A stretch of DNA of 64,000 bases from Malurus cyaneus samueli. Taxonomy: Eukaryota > Chordata > Aves > Passeriformes > Maluridae. Below are positions 11,869 to 26,034 of this stretch, piece after piece. The stretch is taken from positions 30,728,061 through 30,792,060 of the forward strand of contig CM019217.1 in NCBI GenBank assembly GCA_009741485.1, in the 5' to 3' direction. The stretch's first letter is position 1. Every line of letters starts with the position of its first letter. The notes below the pieces were generated by a model. It searched no databases, was not told where the DNA came from, and saw nothing but the letters and a program-made list of their open reading frames with translations. The translations under genes and the position numbers were made by a program.

Positions 11869-14553
11869 ATTGTCCTGTTTAAGGGTTGCTTTCATGATAT
11901 TAGTAATTCCCTTCATTTCAGAAAATGATGAAAAATTGCAGCTTGATTAAGAGATAGCACCAAGTGACCTGATTGAGAGATGGTGTGAGACTGCTTTTTC
12001 CAGGCGTTGGCAAGGGATATATTTTGAGTGAAAGTCCTAGTTCAGTCCCTGAATTCCTCCTTTCTTGAAGGGAAAAGCAGCATGAAGGAGTTCATTAACT
12101 GCTGCAGAATGGCTTCAACTTTTCTGTAGACAGCAGACACAGTGGTAGTGACCTAAGCAGTAGGGATTGTCCTGACAACCAGCCACAGTCCTGTATGGGA
12201 AGGAGAGGGGTGAGGTCAGTAGAACTGCTGTGAATAGGGTTCTCACAGGGCAGACAGAAATATCTTCTCTATTTTGCATGTGAACCTCACTTTCTTTTGC
12301 TCTTTATGCCTTACATGAAGGAAAATTAAAAATTTTATATTTGAATCAGTCTTCAGGAATGATAAACCGGCTTTTCATAAAACTTTTCTGTTTTGAAACT
12401 GTAAACTTCGTATTAAAGAAACTGAAAAAAACCTTTTCCATCTCTGAATTCTGAGTTGAGTTCAACAAGTGGTTTAATTTAGAAAGAGACTGTGACTTTT
12501 AGCTTTTAGCTTTGTCTCCAGTGTCTAGTAAGCCATGTGAAGGAAATCTGGGTTAAGTGCTGTAGCATTTCCTCTGGGATCAGCCTTACAATACTACAAT
12601 TGCTTTTGTTTTGCAGCACAACATTGTCTTTGGAAATCTCAGAAATAAGCTTAACAAACAATGAGTTCAGCTGAATACTAAAGATGAGAAGGAGTTCTGC
12701 GGCTTGAGCAGGGGTTTACAGAAGCCTGTAAATTCAATCTTTAGTGGTCTGGGTTAATGCAACCAGATATCTTACATCTACAAGAATATGTAATTTAGAT
12801 TTGTCATTTTCTAACACCAGAGTAAATAATCCTATTTTTGTTTGTCATATTTCTCATCAGGTCTTCTGTTCATTTCTGTGACTCTGCCAGTAAAAAACTG
12901 TCATTTATATCTCCTTGTTTAAATTCCTACTGCAGTCTAGATTAAATGTCCATCAATATGGCAAAACAATGCTCCATCCATACAACATTGATACCAACAA
13001 ATCAAAATCATGTTTTCTGACAAGAACAACATTTCATTTTTTACAATACCTTTCTGGAACAAAGTGACCTCCTTATATAGACATTTATCAGATTTTCTTT
13101 AGGCTGTAGATTTTTCTTTGGAAATAAAAACCTATGTTCCTATTTAAAAGAGTTCTCTTTTTTTTTTTTTTTTTAATTAATCTTTTAAAGCTGGTTTCAT
13201 AATATGAAAAATATAATGGAAAAATTACATATTGTTATACAATATCTTTACATTTGGGAACAGACAACATTGGTTTATACAGCTTTAACTTTAATAAGAA
13301 GTGATTTATCTTCTCAGTGACAGCAAGGTGTTCTTTCATTAGGTAACCATGAAAGAAACTTACCCTTAACAGCAGAACTGAACATGGTCTTGCAAAAATT
13401 TTTCACATGGTAGCTTATGGAAGGCAATTGAATAGAAAGCAGGAAACAGAAGTTACACAGGAACTTGTAGATATTCTGGTCTGGATCAGATAATTATGAG
13501 AGAATATCGCTATACTTGCTAATATCAAAATGGTTCAGTCTCATCTCATCCCTTCAGAGACTTTTCATATTCCAGCCAAAGGATATATTTTCTGTCTATT
13601 AACTGAGGATGTTACTCCTTGACATTTATAAAACAACTGAAATTATCCACAGGCAAATCTGTCACTTAAACAGATCTTGTATTTCTGGAGCCTGAAATAG
13701 TAAAGAGGAGAAAAAATGCCAAAATCTCTGTGTATCAAAAAGTGAACTAATTATCTATTGGTAGGTTCAGCTCCCTTCAGTCTAAGAGGAGTTAATAGGA
13801 ACCGATCAAAAAGTGTGTGGTGACTGCTTTGTAATACAAATCTGTGGAAAAGAAGGCTTGAAGTGTAAATTCTGCCACTGGGGTAGGCGAGCAGTAGAAC
13901 TAGTGAAGGGTTGTGACCAGAGTTATGGCAATCACTACTGTTATCTATTCTCGTGCAGTTTGAAGAGCTCTTCCTTATGTCCACTTCTCTGCTCCATCGT
14001 GTATTCCCACCACATTGCCTCCATACTGAGTTTGGTTAAATCATTCTGAAGCGCTTAATGAGGCTGAAAACTTGCAGGATTTAATAGAATTTGCAGTTCT
14101 TATCACCTCATTGCTCAACATTTTCATGTCATTAATAAACACACTAAGTACTGGTACTTCTTTTCAGATGATTAGTCCCTTCATCTTAGAGCTGGCCCTT
14201 TTCTCTATGTCTTGCAGCTAAAAAACAGATGAAATTAATCCAATCTTTGATCTTAAGTTTTGTTTGTTTCTTTTTTAGGATTAAACCAGAGTGAAATTTC
14301 ATACAAGGAAAGGGATTCTAGCAACTGAGGGACATTTCACAGGGTTCACATTAACTGTGCAGAATAACTAATACGTTATTCACATTCTTACAGATGTGCT
14401 TCTAAACTTAACATTGGGATGCCTTTTTTCAGGTCAATGTATGGCTTGGTTTTGAGGCAATGATAGATTATTCAATTTGATCTAGATAATACTGACAAAT
14501 CATAGATAAATTTCTTTCTAAGCATGACTAAGTCATGGGAACATTTTAATTCT

Positions 14554-14556
<3 letters not shown>
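11869..14556. other. AT-rich single-copy DNA, no gene seen
   Basis: I see no supported gene. A T17 run lies at 13158-13174. Two overlapping frames on opposite strands at 13751-14049 (77 and 78 codons) are mutually incompatible and unrecognised; the plus-strand one is Cys-rich without a known Cys spacing. Confidence 0.6.

Positions 14557-14587
<31 letters not shown>
14557..14587 (+). repeat. T31 homopolymer
   Basis: An uninterrupted run of 31 T follows a short (TC)n tract. Length is likely polymorphic or imprecise in the assembly. Confidence 0.9.
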
Positions 14588-14591
<4 letters not shown>

Positions 14592-17500
14592 GGGAGGTAA
14601 AAGATGAGAAGATTGAGGGAACTGAAGGATTTGTAGTCTAGAGAACTTTTTGATATTTATAGGTGTCTCCCGTTGTGGGTAGATTGCTCCACTTCAAATC
14701 TGTTGTACAGCACCTAGTAAAATTGACTGATAATTTCAGTAAAAGGAATGTTTTCTTCTTCTCATCTTCAGATCCAAAACAAGTCTTATTGGATTTAAGT
14801 TTTCTACTTGTAGCATCTGAAAATACAAACAAGGTTATGTAAAATCTCTCATTTTGTTGAAGCTGCCGGTGAATAATGCAGAAGGGTTTGTCAGCAGATA
14901 TTTCTTTAGAAATTTTTTGATTATGCTGTAGCAACTGATGAATCTTCCATAATAAAAATCTCTGATGAGACATACAGAATGTATTTATTAAAAATTGTTA
15001 ATATAGTAGAACAACTACTCTATAAGCAATTTGAATGCCAAACTGTTCTCTACTTGCTCAAATACATCTTTGAGAAGATGTGACAAAAATGAATGGCAGA
15101 ATGCCATAGATGTACGTTATATGACTTTTCCATTTCCACATTTGACCCTTCTGTGAGCAACACAATGTAATCTTAGTGGTACAAAGCATTTCTATTTGTT
15201 GTAATAAATTTTATGTAAATACTGCACTACAGAAAGCACAGAACATTTCCTTGAATAATTTTCAGTTCCTAATCTATTAGTTGTGTGAATTGCAAAAAGA
15301 ACCCATATCTTAAGAGTCTAAATTTAATAGGAAACCAAATTCTTAACAAAAAATGAAGCAGAAAGTTACCAGGTTGTAAAATGTAGGTTAATAAAATTAA
15401 ACCTTAAAAGGAAAATGTTCCTTTACTTATAAAGTGTAGATATGATATACAACTGTTAGAAAAGTAGTGTGAAAGCAAATAGAAAATGGGATTTAAAGCC
15501 TCTAACTGGTTGCAGAATATGTTAAGCTACTGTGAGATCCTTACCCAGATCTATCAGTCAGATCAGGAATTGTGCTCCATTTGCCCCATCTCCACATCTT
15601 ATGGGGTCACATTACTTCACAGACACTGATTGTGGTATTGGAAAGCTACACTGAAATATTGTGTAAGGGGGAGCTGCAACATGAGATATCATGGGCCATT
15701 TAATATCTTCAACTAATCAAAAACCCACCAATTTCCTCTCTAAAACTTAACAGTAATTAAAGCTGATCTCATCAACACTCTGATTTGTTAAAAGTACTTG
15801 TCAGTTTTTAGATAAGATGTTCTAGTACACTAAAAATTGAAAATGCATCCTTTGCCCCCTCTCATTCAGTTAATGCCTTATCAGATTTTATGAGTCAATA
15901 GAAAACTGCTATAAATTCCTTATAAATGGGAAAGCAAAGGTCGTTTAAAAATTATTTTTGAAGCTTCTTGGATTTTTTTACTATTCAATATGAATATTTT
16001 AAAAATAAAACAAGTTCCTTGAAATTTTGTATTAATATAAGCCTCTGTTTCATACTTGTACCATTTTGAATTGAAATTATTGGAATTTTTATTTAAAAAT
16101 GAGCTTTCAGAATATCTCTTCTTGTAACACTCACATAGAAAAGGTCACATTTTAAAGGGAAAAATCAGACTTCAAGTGATTCAATATTTTCCAATTAAAG
16201 CAAAACATTTTTTATTAGTCTAAAATTAAACTGTTTGGAGCACTATCCAGAGCACAGCTTTAAGCTTGCTTGTTTTAGCCTTTTTTCTTCAATTTATGGC
16301 TATAGTCCTTTCCTCCTGAGCCCCCTCCTAACAGCAACCTTTCTTGACTCTCAAAAGCTTTGGTCTCCAGGACTCCACTAATAGAAGTGGAAGTGTCTTC
16401 CTGAATTGACTCCAGTGAATATATGCCCGTTTATGCCAGCTGTTTCTTTGGCCTTGTACCTTTTTATTTGGGTAAACCTGGTTGATGTTCTGTATCCCTG
16501 GTCCCAGTTTGTTTCCAAATACGCATCCCACATTCCAAGGGCCATCTGCTGTTGGTTCTGAGTTAACAGGTATGCTTTAGTTCTAATGTCCTTGGAAGGA
16601 GATGTCATGCTGTCACTTAGTGAAACTGAACTCCTGTTTTCTTATGAAATTAGATTTCTAACCCTAATGAATTAACAAGTTTAAATATTTTTTTTTCCCC
16701 CATCATGCTCACAGATGTGAATCTTAAGGGCACAGAGAATGCTGTACAGTTCCATAGTACATTCTGATGATCTAGGCTTAATAACCCCTGTTCAGAATAA
16801 GGATAAAGAGCCATTAAGCAAAGGGGACATCTGCTCAATGCTCAGAATTAGAGTGCACTGAAAATTGGAGCTCTTTTGCCTGTGACTGGTTATGAGGAAC
16901 CAACGTCTTCACCAAAGTGAAGAAAATATATTCATAGAATAATTTGTAGTAAGCCCCATGTAAGTATTGTAAATATTATCTGCAATTTCAAACACAAACT
17001 TTTTTCCAGATACTCTTGAAAATATCCTTTTGGCTGATTTTTCAAATATATATACTTGCTATTTACCTCAATTATATGCCTTAGCTTTAAAGGTAGTAAC
17101 TCCTGAGCAGAAAGCTTTCCATAAGAAAGAAGAACTTCATAGGTTATGTGATACATTAGGTCTATATGTAGACTATTGTATTTAGTCACTGACCTCTGAA
17201 AGCTGTTGGGATGATAATAATGTGTCTTCTGCCTTTCTATTGATAGGCAAAAGTAAAAGAACCATCAGTGCTGTTCAGCAGAAAAGTAGTACTCTGTGCT
17301 TGCGAGTGTACTTGCAAGTGCAAAAGATGATCCCTTTGCATAGAGATGATCTTAACACGAGACTAGAGTAACCATAGGCTAGGTTTAGTCAGGGGGTTTC
17401 TCAGATAAGGTTATGATTCATGATTATTCTATTAAAAATAAATGTTCTTAAGTTGGAGGTGGGATTTGAGCTGGAAACCACCAGCTTTTACACCATTTTT

Positions 17501-19198
17501 CTGCAACACAATAAATCCCTCTGATGGGGGCAAAAACATAGGACACACAGTCTCTGGACACACAGTCTAGAGCACCTGGCATGTTTTACCATTTAAAATT
17601 TGATTTTCTTAAGGGGTAGCTAAATTTTGACCTGTCAGGCTTCACTCTGGGTAAAACAGTGCCACCCCAACAGGGGCAAAACTAGCATGGTAGTCTGAAA
17701 TTAGTGAAAATTTCATAATGAGTCATGGCCAATATGATAAATAAGTCCATACCTGGTCCAGAGAAAATGTGTGCCTTTGGGCAATCTGTGCATAGGCTTG
17801 GTATAACCTACAGTACAGGGCACAAAACCAAGGAAAAAGAGTGCTTTAGCTTGAAAAGAGGGAAGAGGGAATTGCTTCCTAATATCTTATTGGTTTTGCT
17901 ATTAGGTGTTTCTCAGAAGAAAACCTAATACTTGATCCTTCTTGAGCTTGTGAAAGGCATTTTTCTTTTCCAGTTTGATTGAGTAATCTCAACCTTCCCC
18001 TACCCACCGTTCTTACCCGGATGACTGGCACTTCATAAATTTTATTTGAAGATGTAACTTTTTTTCAGTAGAATATGCAGCTAATGGTATTCTTCATGCA
18101 CAGGAAGGAACAGAGCTTGAATGACCCCACATGCCTGCATTTTGTGCTATATTAGTTCAGCCTAGAATATTCAAATGAAAAAATTGAATTCCATGAACAC
18201 TTTCGCAGACTGTACTCTGCAGAAGGATTCAACAGCATAAGAAGCTTTGGGAAGAAATGCAGTTAATGAATCACTATTATGTAAGCTGCTTATCTCAAGA
18301 ACAATTTGTTTTGATATTTCTGCAACTGCCAGATTTTCTGCTAGTAGTGGAATAAAAGATACAGATGAGAAGAAACACTTTTAAGTTATCTTAATTACTG
18401 CAAGTCAAAAGTTGCCCTTTTGAAGATATATATTATTAAAAGTGAATATTTTATTGTGAATACCAGAAGGTCAATTAAATTAATTTGTGATGTGTGATTT
18501 TATTTTTTTTTAAAATTAATTTATTTCAAGGCACTCAGCTGCTTCCTGTAGAAGAAGAAGAAACTGTTTGCTGGAGAACGAAACTGCTTCATGCTACATA
18601 TTAAGTTTACTGCTTAACCTCACTTGATACCCTAATATAAAAACAGAAATGACCAATATAAGAATAGAAAATATACTAATAAGGATTTATGTACCAATAT
18701 TATTATAAATAAAAATCCATCCGTAAAAAAAGGGCAATAATTAGATGCAGTGTAAGGTTCCCTTTGCCTTAAGGTTTTTTATTATTGTTAAATGATCTTA
18801 AGGGATAGTCAAGTCCATTTGTATGTTAGTAGGATTGTTCTTTATGGTTCAGTCACTGATAGGTCTAACAGAGACATGGAACCATGACAGCCAGGTCATG
18901 GCTTCTGTTAGTTAGCTGGTTAAAACAAAACTTGATTTAATTCTGTATGTTGGATGAGAAAAAGAAAAAACATCCCATGTCTTCTATTTTTCAGACGAAC
19001 TTTCTAATGAAAGCCTACAGTGAACCATCCTTTAATTCAGGCATTAAAAATGCATCTGAACCTTTTAACACTAGGAGCTGTATTACTTAGAAAAAAACAT
19101 ATTGTATCTTAAAATGTATCCTTTCTCCTGCTTTACATTATTTTGCATGGGGAATTAGTGGATATTCACATTTATTTTTCACTTTTTTGAGTGTTAAG

Positions 19199-19223
19199 GT
19201 TAATTACATAGCAAGTAATTAAC
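19199..19223. repeat. Perfect 9-bp inverted repeat with 7-nt loop
   Basis: GTTAATTAC (19199-19207) and GTAATTAAC (19215-19223) are exact reverse complements. The left arm plus AT recurs as GTTAATTACAT at 19261. The TTAATTA core resembles homeodomain sites, but so would much AT-rich DNA. Confidence 0.85.
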
Positions 19224-20392
19224 TAGCAGAGAAAACATCCATTCATTTTCCTTTTTTGGTGTTAATTACATGACACAAAAAGATATTTATTGGAATTAGA
19301 TTGATTTAGTACATCAAAATTCAATATAGTTTTTAATTTAGAGAAAATTAACACATTTTTCATTAAAACAAGTAGTAAAGTAAGGGGGAAGTTTCAAAAT
19401 ATCTGAAAATTTTGATGTTAACAGCATATAAGGAATATTCAGAATTTTGAACATTGAACATGAGAAAGGAAGGGAATAATATATCTTCAACCAAACTGGC
19501 AGTTTGTCATCAGAGGTGAATTACATTTGTTGCCTTAGTGTTTAGATCGACTACTAGGCTCAGATTAGAAGAAGAGTACATCTGATCAATTTTTTTACAA
19601 AACTGCATGAACTGAATGAAACAATGAGAATGGCATGCCTTTTCTTCATTTGGCAGCAGCCCTTCACAAAGAAATTTTGTTTTCTTTTTTCACAAAGAAG
19701 CATTAAAATCAAAATTTCTGTTTTCAAATATTTCTGTTTTATTTCAGACGTAACACAGGAGGAAAACATTTCATCTAAAAAAAATCCAGCAGGCTTGCAA
19801 AGAAAAACAGGGTCTGTTGAAGTGAGTGATAAAACGTCCAATTGCCTCCACAAATAAAATGCAAAAGAGGTAAAACTGAAGAAAAACACTATGAATTTGT
19901 ATTTTTTCCTCCAAAGAATGCAAGACTTTCAGAGACAGAATCCCAGAATTATTACTTTGAAACCATCAGTACAGTCCTTTTGTATCATTCAGTTAAATGA
20001 AAACACATCCTTGAAATTTTTATCTTCCATATTTTCTTCAGTACAAATTTTCCAGTTCAAAAACTTTCACAAAGAAGAAACAGAATGCACCTGCACTAAG
20101 ATATCTGAGTCAAAAGTATTTATTGATCAAATGGTGAGTGGAGCCTCTGAGCTAACTGATGGTGAATGAGGTACTTAGACTTCCTCCCCTTTATTCATGC
20201 CCAGGGTCTCAGAGCAAACAGTGGTGAATGGAAAACATTAAAATCATATTATTCATAGGTTGAAGAAGATTAGATATTGAGGTTCAGTCTTCTATAAATT
20301 TCATGTGATACAGACAATACTGCCTCTCAGAAAAAGGAGAGCATCTTCCCACTTCTTTAGTTATTTAATATTAGTTAAAAGAATATATTAAA

Positions 20393-20411
20393 AGCTGTTT
20401 CAGAAACAGCT
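20393..20411. repeat. 19-bp palindrome with single central base
   Basis: AGCTGTTTC, A, GAAACAGCT: nine perfectly complementary bases on each side of one A. It could be a symmetric protein-binding site or chance. Confidence 0.85.
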
Positions 20412-21099
20412 CTGCAACTAACAACCTACATGGAATAAACTGGAGTATTATTTGTTCCCACCAGCAACATCTCCAAATATTTGATCAAAAACCTCATAGG
20501 ATGGAAATATTAATCTCTGAGGTCAGAATGCTTCAAAACATTTTTTGTAAAGATGCACCACAATCAATGTAGCTCCTGATAGCAGTGCAGTACAGCTCCC
20601 CAGAGTTCAATATGTGCTGCTTCACAGGTACTTGACTGAAGTGGCCCTTCCAGGCTAGCTTGAGCACGCTGTAAATTGCAACTACATTTGTGCATTACAG
20701 ATGTGTAAACAAGATGAGACAAGCGCTGAAGGCAGGGCAGGATATAACTTTTTGTCCTTATTTTGGAGAACTTAGAAGGCAGATGCATTTTCAGACAGGA
20801 GAGTTGACATTTTTTTTTATTTTTTTATTTTTCAGCAGGTAGGATCCATTGTTCTGTCAAATAGAGGCCAGTTAAGATTCCAAGTATTTTATATTTAGAA
20901 CAGTTAAGGTTCTGTGTATATTGTGCATAGAACCTCTGTTCTAAGCTACTATTAATTATGATTTTCACATGTACTATATACATATCATGCAATACTGTAA
21001 TAGAAAAGTAACTTCAGGAAATATTTTACACCCTTGTTGTTACCACAAAAAGCCCATTTGATTTACACACATAAAAATATAAATTTACACACATAAAAA

Positions 21100-21116
21100 C
21101 ATACATACATACATAC
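21100..21116. repeat. (CATA)n microsatellite
   Basis: About four ATAC/CATA units follow a doubled TTTACACACATAAAAA motif just upstream (about 21063-21099). Confidence 0.8.
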
Positions 21117-22871
21117 AAACCAGTAAAACTATAAGGAATCCAGTCACAGAATATACTGGATATAAGAACTCAGAACAAAGTAATGAATGTTTGCTGAATA
21201 TTTTTGGTGACCTATATTCTCAACGCATTTGCTTTGCAGATAAATGATTCATCCCATGTATTGCACCTTTGGAAGGCTCTCTTGCTTGTGTATGCCAAGA
21301 TAAATTAGGAAGGCTGATGAATTCAGAAGTACTTCTGAGCAGAGAAAACTTCTGCCTTGTGGTTTCAGGAAATGTGTTTTTGGCATAACATGTACTCTAA
21401 GAATAAAGAGCCTAAATCTTGTAGGAAACAGTATGGCTTTGACATCCCAGATAGCCACTCTAAGTTATAAATTTCCAAGATCACAATGTATGTTGTTAAT
21501 AGCATTTTATCACGTGAAGAGCCCTTAAAAAATGAATTGGGAAATGAATTTGTAGTTCATGTTTATGTTTGAATCCTTGATCTCAATAGTGGTGGAAGTG
21601 TTATAATTAAACACCTACTTCTGCTTCATAATGTAGCTTTTAATAAAGAATTAGGTCATTGGTTTATTTGAAGTCTGGATTTATGCATTTCTTTTTTACT
21701 TCATTGTTGGATGAATCAACTTTATCTTATATAATAACCCTTTGAAATCTCTGAGAGATAGAGATGGAACTTATTAGACACTTTCGATTCTAGTGGTATT
21801 AGAAATCAAAGGATACTTTAAAGAAATTTTAATAACACAGTCATTAAGAATATTTAGCATTAGTGACAGTCAAACCTCATAAGTATTGTTCTTTGAGCTA
21901 TAATTAGGATGCAGCACCTGACTGGATAACTCATGAGACATGGCTTGCTTTCCATGACATTTCCAGCCGTTCTGGATTTTGAAGACAGTCATATTTCATG
22001 TTATTCAAACAATTTTCTTATTAACTGTTTCACAGCTCTATTCTGAGATTTTATTGTGAAGTTCAAAGGCAGACAAAAATTGTTTTGTCTATAGCAGGTA
22101 ATAGATTTCAATTCAGCCTCATCTTGCTATGAGAATGCTGCAGAGCCATCTAATGCATCTTCTGCTCACTGTTCTTCAACTGGACAGCAATGGAGAAGAT
22201 ACTTTACCATAAAGATTTCACAAAATGTTTCAGCTGTGAGAAGGCACCTTACTTACTGCTCTGAAACAATCTACACACATATATACTTATTGTATTAAGA
22301 GCAACTCAAATTTAGCCAAAGAAAATATGCTTATTTCAAATATTACTAACATTCCTCTCTCTCTGCAGCTGGAACCCTGCACATTGTTTAATACACAACA
22401 ATGTCCATTTCTAATGGCAAAAGAAGAGAACTCCATGCACTAACCCAGCAATTTTGACACCACCAGTGGCAGCTATGGTCAGAAAAGGCTCAATGCTGTT
22501 TTGTTTTGTACATAGCCACAAATGTTTCTTCCCAATCCAGCCTTCCAGTGCCCCAGCTGTAGTCTTAGAGTCCTTCCTCTGTCAGTGTTCAGCTGGTCTT
22601 GCCTCTTCCTTTCCTTGATGCTAATATCTACATAAGCCAACATGATTCTTTATGTCATAACAGTGCAACCTTGCCTGCTACCCACTTCTGGGAAGGATGT
22701 GGTTACAGAAGTTACTTGAGGGGTTTTATTTCTTATTCAGATTTTAATCCAGATCCCATCACTGATGAGTTAAATTGCAGAGTAAAGCTAAGGTCATGCA
22801 TTTCTGGAGCCTCCAGTTCTGTATTTATTTGGCTGTTGCCAACTTTCTCTCCTTAGGGTCTCTCATCAGGG

Positions 22872-22872
<1 letters not shown>

Positions 22873-22913
<41 letters not shown>
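22873..22913 (+). repeat. T41 homopolymer
   Basis: This is the longest homopolymer in the window: 41 consecutive T. The Lys-rich end of a minus-strand open frame here is just the complement of this run. Confidence 0.9.
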
Positions 22914-22915
<2 letters not shown>

Positions 22916-24175
22916 CTCTTTTGAGCAGACAGGACATTGATATACATTTTTCCACACTGGGTGTCATATCATGATGTAACTGACTGAGAAATCTGTTCTT
23001 TTTCTCACAGCTCCCTTTTCTTTTAACAAACTTTCCAGCTGCCAATATTTGCTTCCTTAATTTAATTAAAACCTCTTCACAATCAAATGCTTCATGGTAT
23101 TGCATAATATATATTCTAAATCCAAATGGATATATACTCTCATCCTGTAACTTTTACTGTATTTTTATTATCTTAGAATGGAAGTGCTAAAAGGCAGTGT
23201 TTCTGATTTCCTTTAGATTCCTGCAGTATAAGTAAAGCATCAGATAATTAATCACTGTGCTTTTGGGGAAAACTAATGTCTGAGAAACACACTGACAGGA
23301 AGGCATTTCACAGAAATATAGTAATGTAGTGGATTCCATTCAAGTCAAGGAGGAAATTTAATACTGTGTATAACTCCAGAGGTAAACTGAAAATAGTTTG
23401 CTTTCCCTAAATCAGAGAACAGAGTTTGGCCAAAGATTTAAACAGAGAATGAATGGAAATACTGATGCAAATTGCAGCTACAGGTGAGATTTACTGCATC
23501 TGTAGAAAGTCTTAATCTTTTGGCTGCATGTAAGAAGTTGGATAGGTCAAATACATCTCCTGCTGAGAAAGTTGCTGCTAAACCCTAACTAAGCAGCAAT
23601 CCATCTCTGAGGACTGAAGTGCTCTGTAAATGAAGGGTCCATGTGGAAGCAGACAGATAAGATGCCAGCAGTTATCATGCAGCAACAGGTAACTAAGTCC
23701 TTGTGCTTTGCAGTGAAAATACGACCTGCTATGAACTCCAGAGACTGCTCTGTCCATTTCTCTACTACTCATCACTCTGCCTTCCTACATGTGAACCTAT
23801 TTCTCAATGCCTTTGCATTTGCATCTTCCCTCATGCTGTTCATAAACAGTGCCCTTCTAAGACTATTCCTTGTTTATGCCTTTCTAATGTCCTTTGCCCT
23901 TTAGAGCTCATGGATTGTCTAAATCATAATACAATAATGTTCTTCCATAGAACAGGGTTTTTGTACTATAATGTTGTTATAATGGGGTAACCAATTATGT
24001 AGGTACGAGATCAATGATTTTAACGGCAATGAAAATAAGAAAAGAGTTGTTCCCTTTCACTTTAAATTGAGAATTTAGAGAGGGATTTTTTTTTTCTCTC
24101 TCCCTTCTCAGCAGGAAGGAATCCGATTTCTAGCAATAGGTGCTTAAATTGCTTTAATTTGCTTTAAGTCTGAAA
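22914..24175. other. AT-rich single-copy DNA, no gene seen
   Basis: I see no supported gene. Overlapping frames at 23578-23990 in three registers on both strands (65-95 codons) exclude each other and are not recognised. Confidence 0.6.
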
Positions 24176-24310
24176 ATGGATTCTCTGCTACTGATTCCTT
24201 TATGTCTTGATATATAGAGGAGCACCTAGAAGCATGATTTTGAATTTGTTTTTGTCTACCCATGTGGAAAATTATAGTGTAGTATTATCTGAGAATATAT
24301 GATATTTTAC
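24176..24310 (+). repeat. Dispersed direct repeat, copy 1 (135 bp)
   Basis: Starting ATGGATTCTCTGCTACTGAT and ending ATATTTTAC, this segment aligns without gaps to 26491-26625. I count 10 mismatches in 135 bp (about 93% identity). The flanks are unrelated on both sides, so the unit has sharp edges. It could be two copies of an unrecognised short interspersed element or a local duplication. I see no terminal inverted repeats or target-site duplications. Confidence 0.9.
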
Positions 24311-24402
24311 TTGTATTTGCCTATTTTTCATTAGTTTGCATCTAAAGTAAAGCAAACTGGTTTGTTAATCTGTCATAGACTTACAGTATCAACTCCTTGT
24401 CC

Positions 24403-24418
24403 TTTTTTTTTTTTTTTT
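24403..24418 (+). repeat. T16 homopolymer
   Basis: Sixteen consecutive T, shortly downstream of repeat copy 1. Confidence 0.85.
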
Positions 24419-25584
24419 GATATTCAGGAGTGCAGCTACTCTTCTTCAGCTGAATCTTTGGGCAACAGTTGATAACCAGAAAATTGTTAACAGAACCCAA
24501 TATCTTAGAATGTGCAGAACACCTATTTTACCATTTTAGAAATAAGTTTGGACTTCATCTTAGTGCTTTAATTCCTAATCTTTCTGTAGTTGCTTAGTTT
24601 TAATATTTTACATAAATTAGCATAAGCATCTTTGTTCATATTCATTTTAGCAGAGCTGGCAGGTATGTGATATCTGCCCAGAATTTGCTTTGTCAGTGGT
24701 TTTGGTATCTGCACTTTGTCAGAACTCTTTAATTTACAGTTATGAAGGGAACAGCCTAGATTTAATTCATGCTGCATTTTTTTTTGCATTTGCCAAAAGA
24801 GCTGGAAGGCAGAGTTATTACTAGATGCAATGACTCTGCTTTCATATCTTATTTCAACTAATAATTTTAGACTCAGACATCACATAGCTATCTAAAAAGG
24901 AAATTAATTGAAAGAGAAAAAAAAAAATCCAGCTGTATTCACCCACGTATTCCTCTGTGTAACATTCATATATGGTTTGAATAAATACTCTATACTTTCT
25001 CTTGAATTTGGTCCTAAAAAGCAACTAAAATTGCCTTCATCAGAAAGCAGAAACTAGTCCAGGTGCCAGAGTTTTCCTATCTCCACCATCTGAACTTACT
25101 TACACCTATTTTATTTTTCCTGTTATAATCTTTATTTTGAAATGCTACTGCTAAATGTTATTTAATTACCTTCTTTCAGGAAAGTGAGCCATTGTAGACA
25201 GCAGCATGATGTAGGCAGTACCCACAAGTAGCTGAGGATATCAGGAGACTCCATATGATTAATTTGTCTCTTGCTTGTCTCTTCGGTCACTCTCACTGCT
25301 GTATGTGTTGGCATAATCTATTGTAAGGGAAAAAAAACCCAACAATTTGGACCTCAATAAAAGGACCTCTTCTACTAGTAATCTTGTTCAGTGGAATTGG
25401 TCATGACACCATGGAAATTCCAAAGCCTAAGAAAAAGGAAGAGTTTATTCCAGTTAGCCCTTCTCTTTTGGTAGATAAAAAATACACAGTATAAAAAGTA
25501 TATATGGTGAAGGGTTTTGAACAATTTCAGGACCCTCACCACCAAGAAGCCAAGAAGTCCAGGGTGAAGAAGGACCAACAGGAC

Positions 25585-25604
25585 CTCTCTCTCTCTCTCT
25601 CTCT
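25585..25604. repeat. (CT)10 microsatellite
   Basis: Ten uninterrupted CT units followed by GTCTC. Confidence 0.9.
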
Positions 25605-26017
25605 GTCTCATGGCATATGGTCTCATATAAACCTTCATCCAGGCAGAGGCATCTCTCACTAATTGGATCTTAACAACTGTATGAAACTCAGTGCCATGTT
25701 CCTCACATGCCTAGTTACTGATGCCTGAGAATCAAAACAGTTTTGTCTACCATAAACCACACAACTTGAAGGATCATTTATGATTGTGCTGATGGAAGAA
25801 AAACTGAGGGATTTCTCTATTTAACTAAATTTCACTTTATTTTTGGACTTTTTGGACTTTGATCATTTAGTTACTGATCCTTAGGGAAAGGTTCTCTAAC
25901 TTAAGATCTGAAAGGAAGATGAAAATACCTTCTTAATTCAAAGTTACATTTTATATTGGACTCTCATGTCCCATCTACTCAGTACTCTTTAACACTTTCT
26001 TTCCAGAATAATTTTGA

Positions 26018-26034
26018 TTTTTTTTTTTTTTTTN
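26018..26034 (+). other. T16 run ending in an ambiguous base N
   Basis: Sixteen T are followed by the only N I noticed in the window, at 26034, then AAAATA. This probably marks an unresolved homopolymer length or a polished gap of unknown size. Confidence 0.85.

Larger units (their letters stand above)
14588..22872. other. AT-rich single-copy DNA with short inverted and direct repeats, no gene seen
   Basis: I see no supported gene. Visible structure: a doubled GGACACACAGTCT (17541-17553 and 17556-17568, 15-bp period); a perfect 9-bp inverted repeat at 19199-19223 with GTTAATTACAT repeated at 19261; a 19-bp palindrome at 20393-20411; and a (CATA)n tract near 21100. The longest frames (111 codons at 14638-14973 minus, 109 codons at 19560-19889 minus) are AT-driven. 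The 19560-19889 frame is overlapped by an antisense frame. Confidence 0.6.

Noticed and set aside
16328..16608. Two overlapping minus-strand frames (67 and 76 codons) with fairly protein-like composition
   Set aside because: They are in different registers of the same DNA, lack splice-site support and match no family I can name; not enough for a gene or pseudogene call.
22866..23105. 79-codon minus-strand frame ending in poly-Lys
   Set aside because: The Lys tract is the complement of the T41 run; the rest is AT-driven.
25375..25659. 94-codon minus-strand frame
   Set aside because: It includes an Arg-Glu repeat encoded by the (CT)10 microsatellite; no recognisable domain.
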